NCBI GenBank assembly: GCA_026954325.1
Contig: JAIXKK010000200.1
Coordinates: 1 to 64,000 of the forward strand
Source: Bryobacterales bacterium
GTDB taxonomy: Bacteria > Acidobacteriota > Terriglobia > Bryobacterales > Bryobacteraceae
Length of the DNA: 64,000 nucleotides
Direction: 5' to 3'
Part shown: piece after piece, positions 43,281-52,196 of the stretch
Numbering within the stretch: the first letter of the stretch is position 1
Layout: each line of letters begins with the position of its first letter
Notes under the pieces: generated by a model
Told to the model about the DNA's origin: nothing
Seen by the model: only the letters and a program-made list of their open reading frames with translations
Databases searched by the model: none
Position numbers and translations under genes: made by a program

Positions 43281-44879
43281 ATGCATAACGTAGGGAACCA
43301 TCCGAGTCATTTCGGACTACGGGAACACGGAATCCGCAATCTTGCGGCAGCCTACTGGAATTTATCACCGGCACAATTGATTGAGAAGGCCCTCAAGCAC
43401 CAGGAAGGGATACTGGCCGCGAATGGGGCGCTGTCGGTGCGAACGGGGCAGTTCACCGGGCGGTCGCCGAAAGACAAGTTTATTGTAAAGCAGGCGGAAA
43501 CGGAATCGACGGTCGATTGGGGAGCGGTCAACCAGCCGATGACGGAGGCGCATTTTGACCGCCTGCACTCCCATGTCCTGTCTTTTCTTCAGGGCAGGGA
43601 CGTGTACATTCAGGATTGTTTCGGCGGCGGGGATGAAAGCTACACGCTGCCGATACGCGTCATCACGCGCCGCGCGTGGCATAGTCTGTTCGCGCGCCAG
43701 TTGTTCGTACGCCCGGCGGCGGGCGCCACGGCGAGCCACGTTCCGGAGTTTACGCTGCTCTTTGTCCCGGATTATCAGGCGGACCCGGAGACCGACGGGT
43801 CGAAGTCGGAAACCTGCATTGCCATCAATTTCCGCAAGCGCGTGGTGATCATCGCGGGGACGGAATACGCCGGGGAGATGAAGAAGAGCGTGTTTTCCAT
43901 CTTGAATTACATCCTTCCCGACCGCGGTGTATTTCCGATGCACTGTTCGGCCAACGTGGGAGAGGACGGGGATGTGGCTTTATTCTTCGGACTCTCGGGA
44001 ACCGGGAAGACGACGCTCTCGGCCGATCCGCGGCGGCGGCTGATCGGCGACGATGAGCACGGCTGGAGCGATCAAGGGGTGTTCAATTTCGAGGGCGGCT
44101 GCTATGCCAAGTGCATCCGGCTGTCGCGGGAAAAAGAGCCGCAGATCTGGAATGCCATCCGTTTCGGATCGGTGCTGGAGAACGTGGTGGTGGATGAGAA
44201 CACGCGGATCTGCGATTTTGACGCTGAAACCATTACGGAGAATACGCGCGCGGCCTACCCTGTCGAGTTCATTGACAACGCCGTCATACCCGGCGTTGGC
44301 GGGCTTCCGTCACGGATTCTGTTCCTGACGGCGGACGCGTTCGGGGTGCTGCCGCCGATCGCGCGTCTTACGCCCGAGCAGGCGATGTACCACTTTCTGA
44401 GCGGCTATACCGCGAAAGTGGCGGGGACCGAGCGGGGGCTGGGCAGCGAGCCACAGGCGACGTTCAGCGCCTGTTTCGGAGCGCCATTTCTGCCTCGCCC
44501 GGCGATCACGTATGCGCAAATGCTGGGGGAGCGGTTGGCGCGGCACAAGGTTTCCTGCTGGCTGGTGAATACGGGTTGGGTGGGAGGCGCGTTCGGCACG
44601 GGACGGCGGATGAGCCTGCCGTATACGCGCGCCATGGTGACCGCCGTGATAGAAGGCGGGTTGAGGGATGCCGCGGTGGAGCAGCATCCGGTGTTTCAGA
44701 CGCTGGTCCCTAAGAGTTGCCCTGGGGTTCCGGCTGAGTTGCTGGACGCGCGGCGGCAGTGGAAGGACGCGCAGGCTTACGACCGGGCGGCGGCTGAATT
44801 GAGCACGCGATTCCGGAAAAATTTCGCGAAGTTCGGCGCGATGAGCCGGGAGATTCTGATGGCGGCTCCGGTGGGCTAG
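43281..44879 (+). CDS. pckA: Phosphoenolpyruvate carboxykinase (ATP)
   Basis: 532-aa gluconeogenic enzyme converting oxaloacetate and ATP to PEP, CO2 and ADP. Substrate motif R-T-G-Q-F-T-G-R-S-P-K-D-K-F, PEPCK-specific D-E-H-G-W, and the kinase loop G237-L-S-G-T-G-K243-T-T are intact, with M-H-C-S-A-N upstream of the loop. The ATP type is clear from size and motifs. It fits growth on organic acids and sugar-acid products encoded around it. Confidence 0.96.
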   Translation: MHNVGNHPSHFGLREHGIRNLAAAYWNLSPAQLIEKALKHQEGILAANGALSVRTGQFTGRSPKDKFIVKQAETESTVDWGAVNQPMTEAHFDRLHSHVLSFLQGRDVYIQDCFGGGDESYTLPIRVITRRAWHSLFARQLFVRPAAGATASHVPEFTLLFVPDYQADPETDGSKSETCIAINFRKRVVIIAGTEYAGEMKKSVFSILNYILPDRGVFPMHCSANVGEDGDVALFFGLSGTGKTTLSADPRRRLIGDDEHGWSDQGVFNFEGGCYAKCIRLSREKEPQIWNAIRFGSVLENVVVDENTRICDFDAETITENTRAAYPVEFIDNAVIPGVGGLPSRILFLTADAFGVLPPIARLTPEQAMYHFLSGYTAKVAGTERGLGSEPQATFSACFGAPFLPRPAITYAQMLGERLARHKVSCWLVNTGWVGGAFGTGRRMSLPYTRAMVTAVIEGGLRDAAVEQHPVFQTLVPKSCPGVPAELLDARRQWKDAQAYDRAAAELSTRFRKNFAKFGAMSREILMAAPVG

Positions 44880-44926
44880 AGTTGGTATGTCACCATTTGT
44901 ACCAGCAACCGCGCTGTTCACCGTTC

Positions 44927-45991
44927 ATGTACAGAATCGACGAACCTGACACCGCCCCCATCCGCGCCGGAGAAGAACTCCCTGTGGAGCGGTTGCGGGA
45001 ATACCTGGGCGGGAAGATCGAAGGGGCGGAGGAAGGGATCGCCATCGAACAGTTCCCGGGAGGGCATTCGAACCTGACGTACCTGGTGGCGGCGGGCGGG
45101 AGGGAATACGTGCTGCGGCGCGCCCCGCACGGGCCGGTGGCGCCGAAGGCTCACGACATGGCTCGGGAATGCCGTGTGCTTCAGGCAGTGCATCCCTATT
45201 TTCCTCCCGCGCCGAAGCCGTACCTGCTGTGTGAGGATTCATCGGTCATTGGGGCCATCTTCTTTCTCATGGAGCGCCGCCGGGGCGTGGTCTTGCGGGC
45301 GGACATTCCCGCGCCGTGGGCGGCGAACGAGGACTTGCCGCGCCTGGTCAGCAAGGCGTTCCTCGATTGCCTGGTGCAACTGCACTCGGTGGATGTAGTG
45401 GGCACGGGGCTGACGGGACTCGGCAAGCCGGACGGGTTCGTTGAACGCCAGGTACGCGGCTGGTCGGAGCGGTGGATGCGGGCGCGCACGGAAGAGATGC
45501 CGCGGATGGACCGGGTGATGGAGTACCTGCGCGAAAAGCTGCCGCGGGAAGGCCCGCCGGCGCTGGTGCATAACGATTTCAAGCTGGACAACGTGATGCT
45601 GCGCGGGGATGATCCGGGGACGGTGGAGGCTGTCCTCGACTGGGAGATGACCACCGTGGGTGATCCGCTGGTGGACCTCGGCCTCACGCTCTGTTATTGG
45701 GATCCGCCGGATGCCGATGTGCGCGATGGTCCGGTGGCCTGCCTTACGCGCGGGCGCGGTTGGATGACGGGGGAGGAACTGGCGGGGCAGTGGGCCGAGC
45801 GCACGAAACGTTCCGCGGCCGCTCTCCGGTACCATGAGATTCTAGGTATTTTCAAACTTGCGGTGATCGTCCAGCAGATCTACTTTCGCTGGTTCCGCGG
45901 CCAGACGAGCGATGAACGCTTTGCCTCGTTTCATAAGCGCGTGAGATCCCTGGTGGAAGCCGCGTATGCCCGCGTGGAGGCCGTTGATTGA
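44927..45991 (+). CDS. APH-family kinase, ACAD10/LvaA-like acyl-CoA-route phosphotransferase
   Basis: 354-aa protein of the aminoglycoside phosphotransferase/choline kinase fold. G-G-H-S-N-L-T-Y is the Gly-rich loop, Y-V-L-R-R the ATP Lys region, H215-N-D217-F-K-L-D-N-V-M the catalytic loop, and L-D-W-E-M the metal site. This subgroup is fused to acyl-CoA dehydrogenase in animal ACAD10/ACAD11 and occurs as LvaA in levulinate catabolism, where it phosphorylates 4-hydroxyacyl-CoA so that phosphate can be eliminated. Here the ACAD gene is two genes downstream. The ATG at 44927 puts family sequence at the N terminus; the frame is open from 44882. Confidence 0.85.
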   Translation: MYRIDEPDTAPIRAGEELPVERLREYLGGKIEGAEEGIAIEQFPGGHSNLTYLVAAGGREYVLRRAPHGPVAPKAHDMARECRVLQAVHPYFPPAPKPYLLCEDSSVIGAIFFLMERRRGVVLRADIPAPWAANEDLPRLVSKAFLDCLVQLHSVDVVGTGLTGLGKPDGFVERQVRGWSERWMRARTEEMPRMDRVMEYLREKLPREGPPALVHNDFKLDNVMLRGDDPGTVEAVLDWEMTTVGDPLVDLGLTLCYWDPPDADVRDGPVACLTRGRGWMTGEELAGQWAERTKRSAAALRYHEILGIFKLAVIVQQIYFRWFRGQTSDERFASFHKRVRSLVEAAYARVEAVD

Positions 45992-46698
45992 GTTCGCTCT
46001 ACTGCTTCCGGCATGGACAGGCCGGGTTGCGCGATGATTATGACACGCTCTCGGAAACGGGACGAAGGCAAGCCAGAGCCCTTGGAGAGTTCCTGGCCGG
46101 CCGCAACATGACATTCGACGCGTTTTACACGGGCGGATTGAACCGCCAGCGGCAGACGGCGCTGGCAATCCGGGACGCTTATCGCGCGGCGGGCGTGGAG
46201 ATTCCGGAGCCGGTGACCGATACGAACTGGAACGAATTCGATCTGGGGGCCGTGTACCGAGGGATTGCTCCGCGGCTTGCCGCCGAGGACATCGAATTCC
46301 GGCGCGAGTATGAGGCGCTGGAGCGCGAATCGGCAGATGCGGGATCGGCGGTTCACCGGCGCTGGACGGCCGCGGATGTCGCGGTGGTTCGCGCGTGGAT
46401 CGAGGGCCGCCATGCGTGCGAGGCGGAGTCCTGGGCGGCATTCACGGAGAGGGTGCGAAGGGGGCTGGATGCGCTGGCCGCGGCCAAGGGCAGAATCGCC
46501 ATTTCCACCTCGGCCACTCCCATTGGGGTATGGATGGGGTTGGCGCTGCGTCTCGAAAACCGCTACATCATGCGGGCGGCGGGCGCGCTTTATAACGCTT
46601 CCATCAGTACCTTCCGGCTGCGGGGAGGCGAGGTCCATCTGAGCACGTTCAACCAGATTGGCCACTTCGCGGATCCGTCGCTCGTGACCTTCCGGTAA
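45988..46698 (+). CDS. Histidine phosphatase-family protein (first of two)
   Basis: 236-aa branch-2-like phosphoglycerate-mutase-fold protein. The catalytic R8-H9-G is at the N terminus, a second basic site follows in G-G-L-N-R-Q-R-Q-T-A, and S-T-S-A-T-P-I-G occupies the place of the second His motif. It begins with TTG in a TTGA overlap with the kinase stop, so it is translationally coupled. It probably dephosphorylates a small metabolite or phosphoacyl intermediate of this operon; substrate unknown. Confidence 0.85.
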   Translation: MSSLYCFRHGQAGLRDDYDTLSETGRRQARALGEFLAGRNMTFDAFYTGGLNRQRQTALAIRDAYRAAGVEIPEPVTDTNWNEFDLGAVYRGIAPRLAAEDIEFRREYEALERESADAGSAVHRRWTAADVAVVRAWIEGRHACEAESWAAFTERVRRGLDALAAAKGRIAISTSATPIGVWMGLALRLENRYIMRAAGALYNASISTFRLRGGEVHLSTFNQIGHFADPSLVTFR

Positions 46699-46711
46699 TA
46701 GAGAGGGAATC

Positions 46712-47920
46712 ATGAATTTCGACTACAGTCCCAAGGTTCAAGAGTTGAGGAAGAAACTCGAAGGCTTCATGGACGAGCATATCTATCCGAACGAGGAGCG
46801 CTACCTCGCGGAGGTAGAGAAAATCGGATGGGGCGCGGTCCCCGTGATCGAGGAGTTGAAGCCCATCGCCCGCCGCGAGGGCCTGTGGAATCTTTTTCTC
46901 CCGGAGAGCGAATACGGCGCCGGGTTAACGAATCTCGAATATGCGCCGCTGTGCGAGATCATGGGGCGGGTGGTCTTCGCGCCGGAGGTGTTCAATTGTT
47001 CGGCTCCGGACACGGGGAACATGGAAGTGCTGGAGCGTTACGGAACAGCCGGGCACAAGGAGCGGTGGCTGAAGCCTTTGCTCGACGGCGAGATACGCTC
47101 GGCCTACTGCATGACGGAGCCGGGCGTGGCCTCTTCGGACGCGACGAACATTGAAGCGAGCATCCGGCGGGAAGGCGATGAGTACGTGCTGAACGGACGC
47201 AAGTGGTGGAGCACGGGGGCCGGGGACCCGCGGTGTAAGATCGGCATCTTCATGGGGAAGACCGACCCCACGGCCGCGCGGCATAAGCAGCAATCCATGA
47301 TTCTGGTTCCGCTCGATCTGCCCGGAGTCAGGATTGAGCGGATGCTTTCGATATTCGGCTATAACAGCGCGCCGCACGGGCACGGCGAGATCAGTTTCAC
47401 CAACGTGCGCGTTCCGGCCGGCAATCTGCTGCTGGGAGAAGGCCGCGGGTTCGAGATCGCGCAGGGGCGCCTGGGGCCGGGACGGATTCATCACTGCATG
47501 CGGCTGATCGGAGTGGCGGAGCGCGCGCTGGAGGCGATGTGCCTGCGGACCACGCGGCGGGTTGCGTTCGGGCGCAAGATCTCCGAGATGGGGACCATTC
47601 GCGCGGATATCGCGCAATCGCGCATCGAGATCGAGCAGGCGCGACTGCTGGTGCTGAAGGCAGCGCACATGATGGACACGGTAGGGAACAAGGCGGCGCG
47701 TACGGAAATCGCGGCCATCAAGGTGGTTGCGCCGAACGTGGCGCTGCGAGTGCTGGACCGCGCGATTCAGGCGCACGGCGGCGGCGGTGTATGCCAGGAT
47801 TACTTTCTTGCCGCGGCCTGGGCCAATGCGCGCACGCTCCGGTTGGCGGACGGTCCTGACGAGGTTCATCTCGAGAGCATCGCGAAGACCGAACTGCGCC
47901 GCTACGAACCAAAGGCATGA
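46712..47920 (+). CDS. Acyl-CoA dehydrogenase, ACAD10/11-like
   Basis: 402-aa FAD enzyme. N-terminal helical domain, beta domain with A-Y-C-M-T-E-P-G-V-A-S-S-D (FAD/substrate loop) and N-G-R-K-W-W-S-T-G, and C-terminal helical domain ending L-A-D-G-P-D-E-V-H. Its sequence is close to the ACAD10/ACAD11 dehydrogenase domain. GAGAGGGAATCATG sets the start. With the kinase upstream it could catalyse elimination of phosphate from a phosphorylated 4-hydroxyacyl-CoA, or ordinary dehydrogenation. It overlaps the next gene by 4 bp (ATGA). Confidence 0.92.
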   Translation: MNFDYSPKVQELRKKLEGFMDEHIYPNEERYLAEVEKIGWGAVPVIEELKPIARREGLWNLFLPESEYGAGLTNLEYAPLCEIMGRVVFAPEVFNCSAPDTGNMEVLERYGTAGHKERWLKPLLDGEIRSAYCMTEPGVASSDATNIEASIRREGDEYVLNGRKWWSTGAGDPRCKIGIFMGKTDPTAARHKQQSMILVPLDLPGVRIERMLSIFGYNSAPHGHGEISFTNVRVPAGNLLLGEGRGFEIAQGRLGPGRIHHCMRLIGVAERALEAMCLRTTRRVAFGRKISEMGTIRADIAQSRIEIEQARLLVLKAAHMMDTVGNKAARTEIAAIKVVAPNVALRVLDRAIQAHGGGGVCQDYFLAAAWANARTLRLADGPDEVHLESIAKTELRRYEPKA

Positions 47921-48636
47921 GCCGCCTCACGCTGGTACGACACGGACAGGCGCGGGCCTTCGAGGACGATTCCGACAGGTTGTCCGAGGCGGGGGAGAAC
48001 CAGGCGCGCAAACTCGGGACGCATTGGGCCGGGCTTGGCGTTCGTTGGAGCGAGGTCCACTGCGGGACGCTACAGCGGCAGCGGCGCACGGCGGAACTGA
48101 TCGGCGAGGCCTACGGGCAGGCGGGCCTTTTCTATCCGGCGCCCTGTGCGGACTTCCGGTGGAATGAGTACGATTCCGGCGGAGTGCTGAGCCGGGTGGC
48201 TCCTGTTCTGGCGGCTCGGGCGCCGGAATTCGCCGCTCTCGAAGAAGAGTTCCGCCGCCATAAGGATACGCCGGAAGCCAACCGGTATTTCCAGCGCATG
48301 TTCGAACATCTCATGCGGATGTGGATTGCGGGCGAGGTGGACGCGCCTGGCGTGGAGAACTGGCTATCATTCCAGACTCGGGTGATAGAAGGCTTGCGGT
48401 ATGTTCTCAACGGGTCCGGAGGGAGCCGCAACGTGCTGATTGTCAGTTCGGGAGGTCCGATCGCCACGGCAGTGCAGACCGTGGTGATGGCGCCTTCGGC
48501 GATGGCGCTGGAGTTGAACTGGCGCATACGAAATTCCTCCGTCACGGAGTTTCTCTTCACGCATCACGGACGCATCACGCTGGATCTGTTTAACTCGACG
48601 CCGCATCTCGCGGCGGAAGAGATCACTTACCGCTGA
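47917..48636 (+). CDS. Histidine phosphatase-family protein (second of two)
   Basis: 239-aa relative of the phosphatase two genes upstream. R-H9-G-Q-A-R-A-F-E-D-D-S at the N terminus and I-V-S-S-G-G-P-I near the C terminus. The overall pattern matches its neighbour but sequence identity is moderate, so it is an old duplication or separate recruitment. The ATGA overlap couples it to the acyl-CoA dehydrogenase. It ends 10 bp inside the 3' end of the convergent hydrolase gene. Confidence 0.85.
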   Translation: MSRLTLVRHGQARAFEDDSDRLSEAGENQARKLGTHWAGLGVRWSEVHCGTLQRQRRTAELIGEAYGQAGLFYPAPCADFRWNEYDSGGVLSRVAPVLAARAPEFAALEEEFRRHKDTPEANRYFQRMFEHLMRMWIAGEVDAPGVENWLSFQTRVIEGLRYVLNGSGGSRNVLIVSSGGPIATAVQTVVMAPSAMALELNWRIRNSSVTEFLFTHHGRITLDLFNSTPHLAAEEITYR

Positions 48637-50579
48637 GCGCGATTGCCGTTGCCCATCCATTCGGCGTATACCTTGCGAAAGGGCCATCCTTCGGGGCGAT
48701 ACATCACATGGGCGGAGGGGTATTGCGCCTTCACGGTGTGTTCGAGCAGAGGGACGCCGCTCGGATTGCGCGCGTCGACAACCCATACGGGACGCGGCGC
48801 CAGGGCGCTGACCAGGTCGGGTAAATCGTAGTCGCGCAATACTCCGGGGAGAACGATGTCGATGAGGCCGCGGGGGAACTTCGATTGCGTCGCGGCGAGC
48901 CAGGAGAGCGGCATGCCTTCGAGCACGGCGGATTCGATGCCGGGGGTGAGGAACGCGGCGTGCAACGCGGTGACGGCGGCCGGTCCGCGGCCGTAGATGC
49001 GGATACGTCCACTGTCGATTTGCGGGTTTGCGGCGAGGCTGGTGTACTCGTTCAGCACATCGGAAAGCTGCAAGCCAATGAGCGTACGGCCCACGAGGAA
49101 GGCGCGGTTGGCGGTTTGCCATTGGGAGGAATAGCCGGATTCGGGGCGGATGGAACTGGCGGGGAAGCGGATGGCCATCACCGCAAAGCCCGCGGCCAGC
49201 ATTTCGCCGATATCCTCTTTGGCCGCGTTCAACGCGAGGATGGCGGGACGCTTTCCATTGCCGTTTTCCGGCAGTTGGAGTTGGGAATCGAAGAACCTGG
49301 TCTGCGTGGGCGAGTATTGCGTGCGGCGGATGACCATCTCCCGCGTTACTCCGCCTGAGTTGGCGGCGCGCCGCGAGTAGAGACGGAGGGCTTCCTTGGC
49401 GTTCAGAGATTGGGTGGTTTCCCCGCCGAAGCTCGAGAGCACCTGTCCGGTTGGAGTGACGTAGAGGTTCTGCTCGGGCTCGGTCTCGACTTCCTCTTCG
49501 CCGCCGGCGGATTCCCTGCCCATCAGCCATTGCTCGAGCCAGCGATAGGCGGCTTCGCGGCGAGGCTTCGACCATCCGTGCGTATCGTCGTATTCGAAAT
49601 AGCCGGCTTTCGCTTCGGCGTCGAGTACACCGTAGAAACGCCGGATCTCCTCATAGGCGCGCCGCGCCCCTTCGATGGGGAAGAAATCGCGGATGGCGGT
49701 GGTCATCAGAAAGGGTTTGGGGGCGGCGGCGAAGGCGAAATCGGGAAAATCGAAGCCATCCTTGAGGAAGCCGGGAAACACCTGTTCGGCATCCTGCGGG
49801 CCGGGCTTGTACCAGAGTTGCTTCCAGGAAGTCATGTAGCAACTGGAGACAATGGCCGCCAGGCGCGGGTCCGCCATGGCGAGGTAGGCTGCCTGCGTAC
49901 CGCCGCCAGAATTTCCGGCCACGGCGATTTTCGTGCTGTCGACATCGCGGCGGGTTTGCAGGTAATCCACGGCGCGCATGCCGTCCCAGATCTCGTACCG
50001 GGCAATGTGGCCGCCGGTCAACAGACATTGCGATCCGGTGAGAATATGCTCCTGCACGCCGATGCCGCCGCGGGAGGCGCCGGTATCGGGATCGAGGGTC
50101 TCGCTTCGCTCTCCCTGTCCCGGCGGATCGAAAGCGAGAACGAGAAAGCCGCGCCTGGCCATCGTGATCCAGACGTGCTGATAGGTGGCGGACGCCTTTC
50201 CGTTGGCGCTGTGCCCGGCCACTCCAACAAGAGCAGGAAAAGGAGGCTGGCTATTGAGCGGCACGTAGACGTTCGCGGTGACGTGAAAGCCGGGCAGACT
50301 CTGATACACCAGCTTTTCGACGCGGTAGCCGGAGCGCGTGAAGCTGCCCACAATGCGCGGCTGTAGAGGGCCGCTTCTGACGGGAAGCCCGCCGATCTCG
50401 GCCAGCATTTTTTCCCGAATGCCGGCGCGCCGCTGCCCGGCTTGAGCCCTGGTGAGGTGTGAGAGAGACGCGGCGCGGCCGCCGAGGGCGGACTCAGCCA
50501 GTTCGCTCAAGTAACTATCGACCGCGGGCTGCGCCTGCGCGGACATCACGAGCGCCAGTAACGCAAGCAGGTTCCTCAT
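48627..50579 (-). CDS. Exported alpha/beta-hydrolase, tandem (acetyl-xylan-esterase/prolyl-oligopeptidase-like)
   Basis: 650-aa exported protein. Sec signal (residues 1-17), then an alpha/beta-hydrolase domain with nucleophile G-N-S224-G-G-G and H in D-D-T-H-G-W as likely catalytic His. The second half (about residues 400-650) resembles a degenerate second hydrolase fold: I-R-I-Y-G-R-G-P-A-A-V-T-A-L replaces a nucleophile elbow and has no Ser, so it is probably inactive. Likely a carbohydrate esterase or peptidase. It overlaps the isomerase gene by ATGA. Confidence 0.8.
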   Translation of the reverse strand: MRNLLALLALVMSAQAQPAVDSYLSELAESALGGRAASLSHLTRAQAGQRRAGIREKMLAEIGGLPVRSGPLQPRIVGSFTRSGYRVEKLVYQSLPGFHVTANVYVPLNSQPPFPALVGVAGHSANGKASATYQHVWITMARRGFLVLAFDPPGQGERSETLDPDTGASRGGIGVQEHILTGSQCLLTGGHIARYEIWDGMRAVDYLQTRRDVDSTKIAVAGNSGGGTQAAYLAMADPRLAAIVSSCYMTSWKQLWYKPGPQDAEQVFPGFLKDGFDFPDFAFAAAPKPFLMTTAIRDFFPIEGARRAYEEIRRFYGVLDAEAKAGYFEYDDTHGWSKPRREAAYRWLEQWLMGRESAGGEEEVETEPEQNLYVTPTGQVLSSFGGETTQSLNAKEALRLYSRRAANSGGVTREMVIRRTQYSPTQTRFFDSQLQLPENGNGKRPAILALNAAKEDIGEMLAAGFAVMAIRFPASSIRPESGYSSQWQTANRAFLVGRTLIGLQLSDVLNEYTSLAANPQIDSGRIRIYGRGPAAVTALHAAFLTPGIESAVLEGMPLSWLAATQSKFPRGLIDIVLPGVLRDYDLPDLVSALAPRPVWVVDARNPSGVPLLEHTVKAQYPSAHVMYRPEGWPFRKVYAEWMGNGNRAQR

Positions 50580-51421
50580 GCGGAAAGCAGCCTCAACACG
50601 TAGGTAAGATTTCGCTTCATGTCTGCCTCGACGTTATTCGCGGGAGAGGAGGTTTCGAGGTTCGCAAAGCCGTCATAGCCCGTTTCGCGCATGGCATTCA
50701 GCACGTTTTCCACGGGGATCTTCCCTTCCCCGAGGTAATGCGGGTTGTCCTTAATGTGGATCTGGCAGATGCGCTTCTTGCCGAGCCAGCGAATCTCGCG
50801 GACGGGATCGAAGCCGCCGTTCGTGGAGTTGCCGATGTCATAGTAGGTGAGAACGGCCTTGGAACGCGAGGCTTCCATGATGCGGACATTGTCCTCGGCG
50901 GAAATGGTGTCTTCGATTCCGAGCACCACGCCGGCTTTTTCGGCTTCCGGTCCGATCTCGCGCAGGAAGGAGGCGACGTAATCCTGTTCGGCGCGGGTTT
51001 CGATGGCCGCGCCGCCGAAAAACGGCAACAGGATCACGCGCGCATTCAGCTTCCTGGTGATGGGAATGGCATCAGCCACCCACTTCCGGCCAAGTTTGCT
51101 GTTTTTGAGGTGGTCGATGTGGAGGATATCGAGGCAGGTTCCGGCCAGCCGGATGCCATGCTGCTTCGCGGCCGCGAGGTATTGCTGTTGCAGCGCGCCG
51201 TTATCGAGCGGAAGTTTGTTATCGAGGGGTTTGCGGCCGAGGCTCACTTCCACGCCGGCGAAACCGAGTCTCGCGGTGAGCGCCACCGCCTCCACCTTCC
51301 CGGCCAGCTTGAGATTCCAGTCCGTGACCCCAATGCGGAAGCCATAGGACTTTGCCTGCATGCGGGAAGCCGCGCCCGCGAGCAGGCTGGAGGAAAGAAA
51401 CGCTCTGCGAGAATGGCGCAT
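50576..51421 (-). CDS. Exported sugar phosphate isomerase/epimerase-like TIM barrel (second)
   Basis: 281-aa protein with Tat signal H-S-R-R-A-F-L-S-S-S-L-L-A-G-A-A. The barrel shows I-G-V-T-D-W-N at strand 1, G-I-E-D-T, Y-Y-D-I-G-N-S, I-H-I-K-D-N and N-L-E-T, the expected His/Glu/Asp ligands of the xylose-isomerase-like group. The start at 51421 follows a TACACT box by 6 bases; the frame is open further up inside the SDR gene. It sits between an SDR and an exported hydrolase. Confidence 0.8.
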   Translation of the reverse strand: MRHSRRAFLSSSLLAGAASRMQAKSYGFRIGVTDWNLKLAGKVEAVALTARLGFAGVEVSLGRKPLDNKLPLDNGALQQQYLAAAKQHGIRLAGTCLDILHIDHLKNSKLGRKWVADAIPITRKLNARVILLPFFGGAAIETRAEQDYVASFLREIGPEAEKAGVVLGIEDTISAEDNVRIMEASRSKAVLTYYDIGNSTNGGFDPVREIRWLGKKRICQIHIKDNPHYLGEGKIPVENVLNAMRETGYDGFANLETSSPANNVEADMKRNLTYVLRLLSA

Positions 51422-51427
51422 GCCGGT

Positions 51428-51433
51428 AGTGTA
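51428..51433 (-). promoter_or_regulatory. TACACT -10-like box before the isomerase gene
   Basis: Reverse-strand TACACT ends 6 bases before the ATG at 51421, matching the leaderless geometry seen at 3580. It would give the isomerase and hydrolase an internal promoter. Confidence 0.3.
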
Positions 51434-51446
51434 ACGTAATGCGGAC

Positions 51447-52196
51447 TCAGCGCGGCAGGATAAAGCCTCCATCCACGCGGAGAACGCTGCCTGTGATGTA
51501 GGCGGCCTCGTCCGAGACGAGGAACCTCACGGCGGCGGCAATCTCCTCCGGTTTGGCGAGGCGGCCCAGCGGCAGCAGACTGCCCTGTTCGCGAATGAAC
51601 TGCTCGGTAAAGAACGTCCGTTCTCCGGGCGTATCGGTCCAGCCGGGCTCGATGGTGTTCACGCGGATGCGGTGTTGCGCCAGTTCGCTTGCCCATGTGG
51701 CGGCCATGTGATTCACCGCCGCCTTGGCTCCGTTGTACGCCGTGCTGCCGGGAAATCCGCGCGAGGCATGAATGGAACTGATCATGACGATGGCTCCGCC
51801 TGCTCCCTGCTTCACCATCTGGCGCGCCGCGAGCTGCGAGCAATGAAACACGCCCCACAGGGTGGTTCCCCAGACCGCGGCCACATCGTTCACTTCCAGT
51901 TCGAGCAGCGGCTTACGGATGTTGACGGCGGCGTTGTTCACGAGAATGTCGATGCGTCCCCAGCGGTTCACCACTTCGGCGAACATCGCTTCCATCTGGA
52001 CGCGGTCGCCCACATCGGCATGGAGGTACAGCGCCCAACGTCCCGCGGATTCGATATCCTTGACGGTCTCCGGGGCCGATTCGGTGATGTCGCAAACGGC
52101 GACATCGCACCCGGCGCGGGCCAACTCCGCCGCTGTCGCGCGGCCGATTCCCCTCGCGCCCCCCGTCACTATCGCAACTTTTCCGGCCGGCTTCAC
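51447..52196 (-). CDS. Short-chain dehydrogenase/reductase
   Basis: 249-aa classical SDR. The NAD(P) loop is T11-G-G-A-R-G-I-G, N-N-A-A lies at 87-90, and the catalytic S141-Y154-K158 set is present (A-Y-N-G-A-K). D36 after the second strand (C-D-I) favours NAD. It starts with GTG in a GTGA overlap with the D-aminoacylase stop. It could oxidise a free sugar such as L-fucose released by the fucosidase encoded 6 kb upstream, but other substrates are equally possible. Confidence 0.9.
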   Translation of the reverse strand: MKPAGKVAIVTGGARGIGRATAAELARAGCDVAVCDITESAPETVKDIESAGRWALYLHADVGDRVQMEAMFAEVVNRWGRIDILVNNAAVNIRKPLLELEVNDVAAVWGTTLWGVFHCSQLAARQMVKQGAGGAIVMISSIHASRGFPGSTAYNGAKAAVNHMAATWASELAQHRIRVNTIEPGWTDTPGERTFFTEQFIREQGSLLPLGRLAKPEEIAAAVRFLVSDEAAYITGSVLRVDGGFILPR

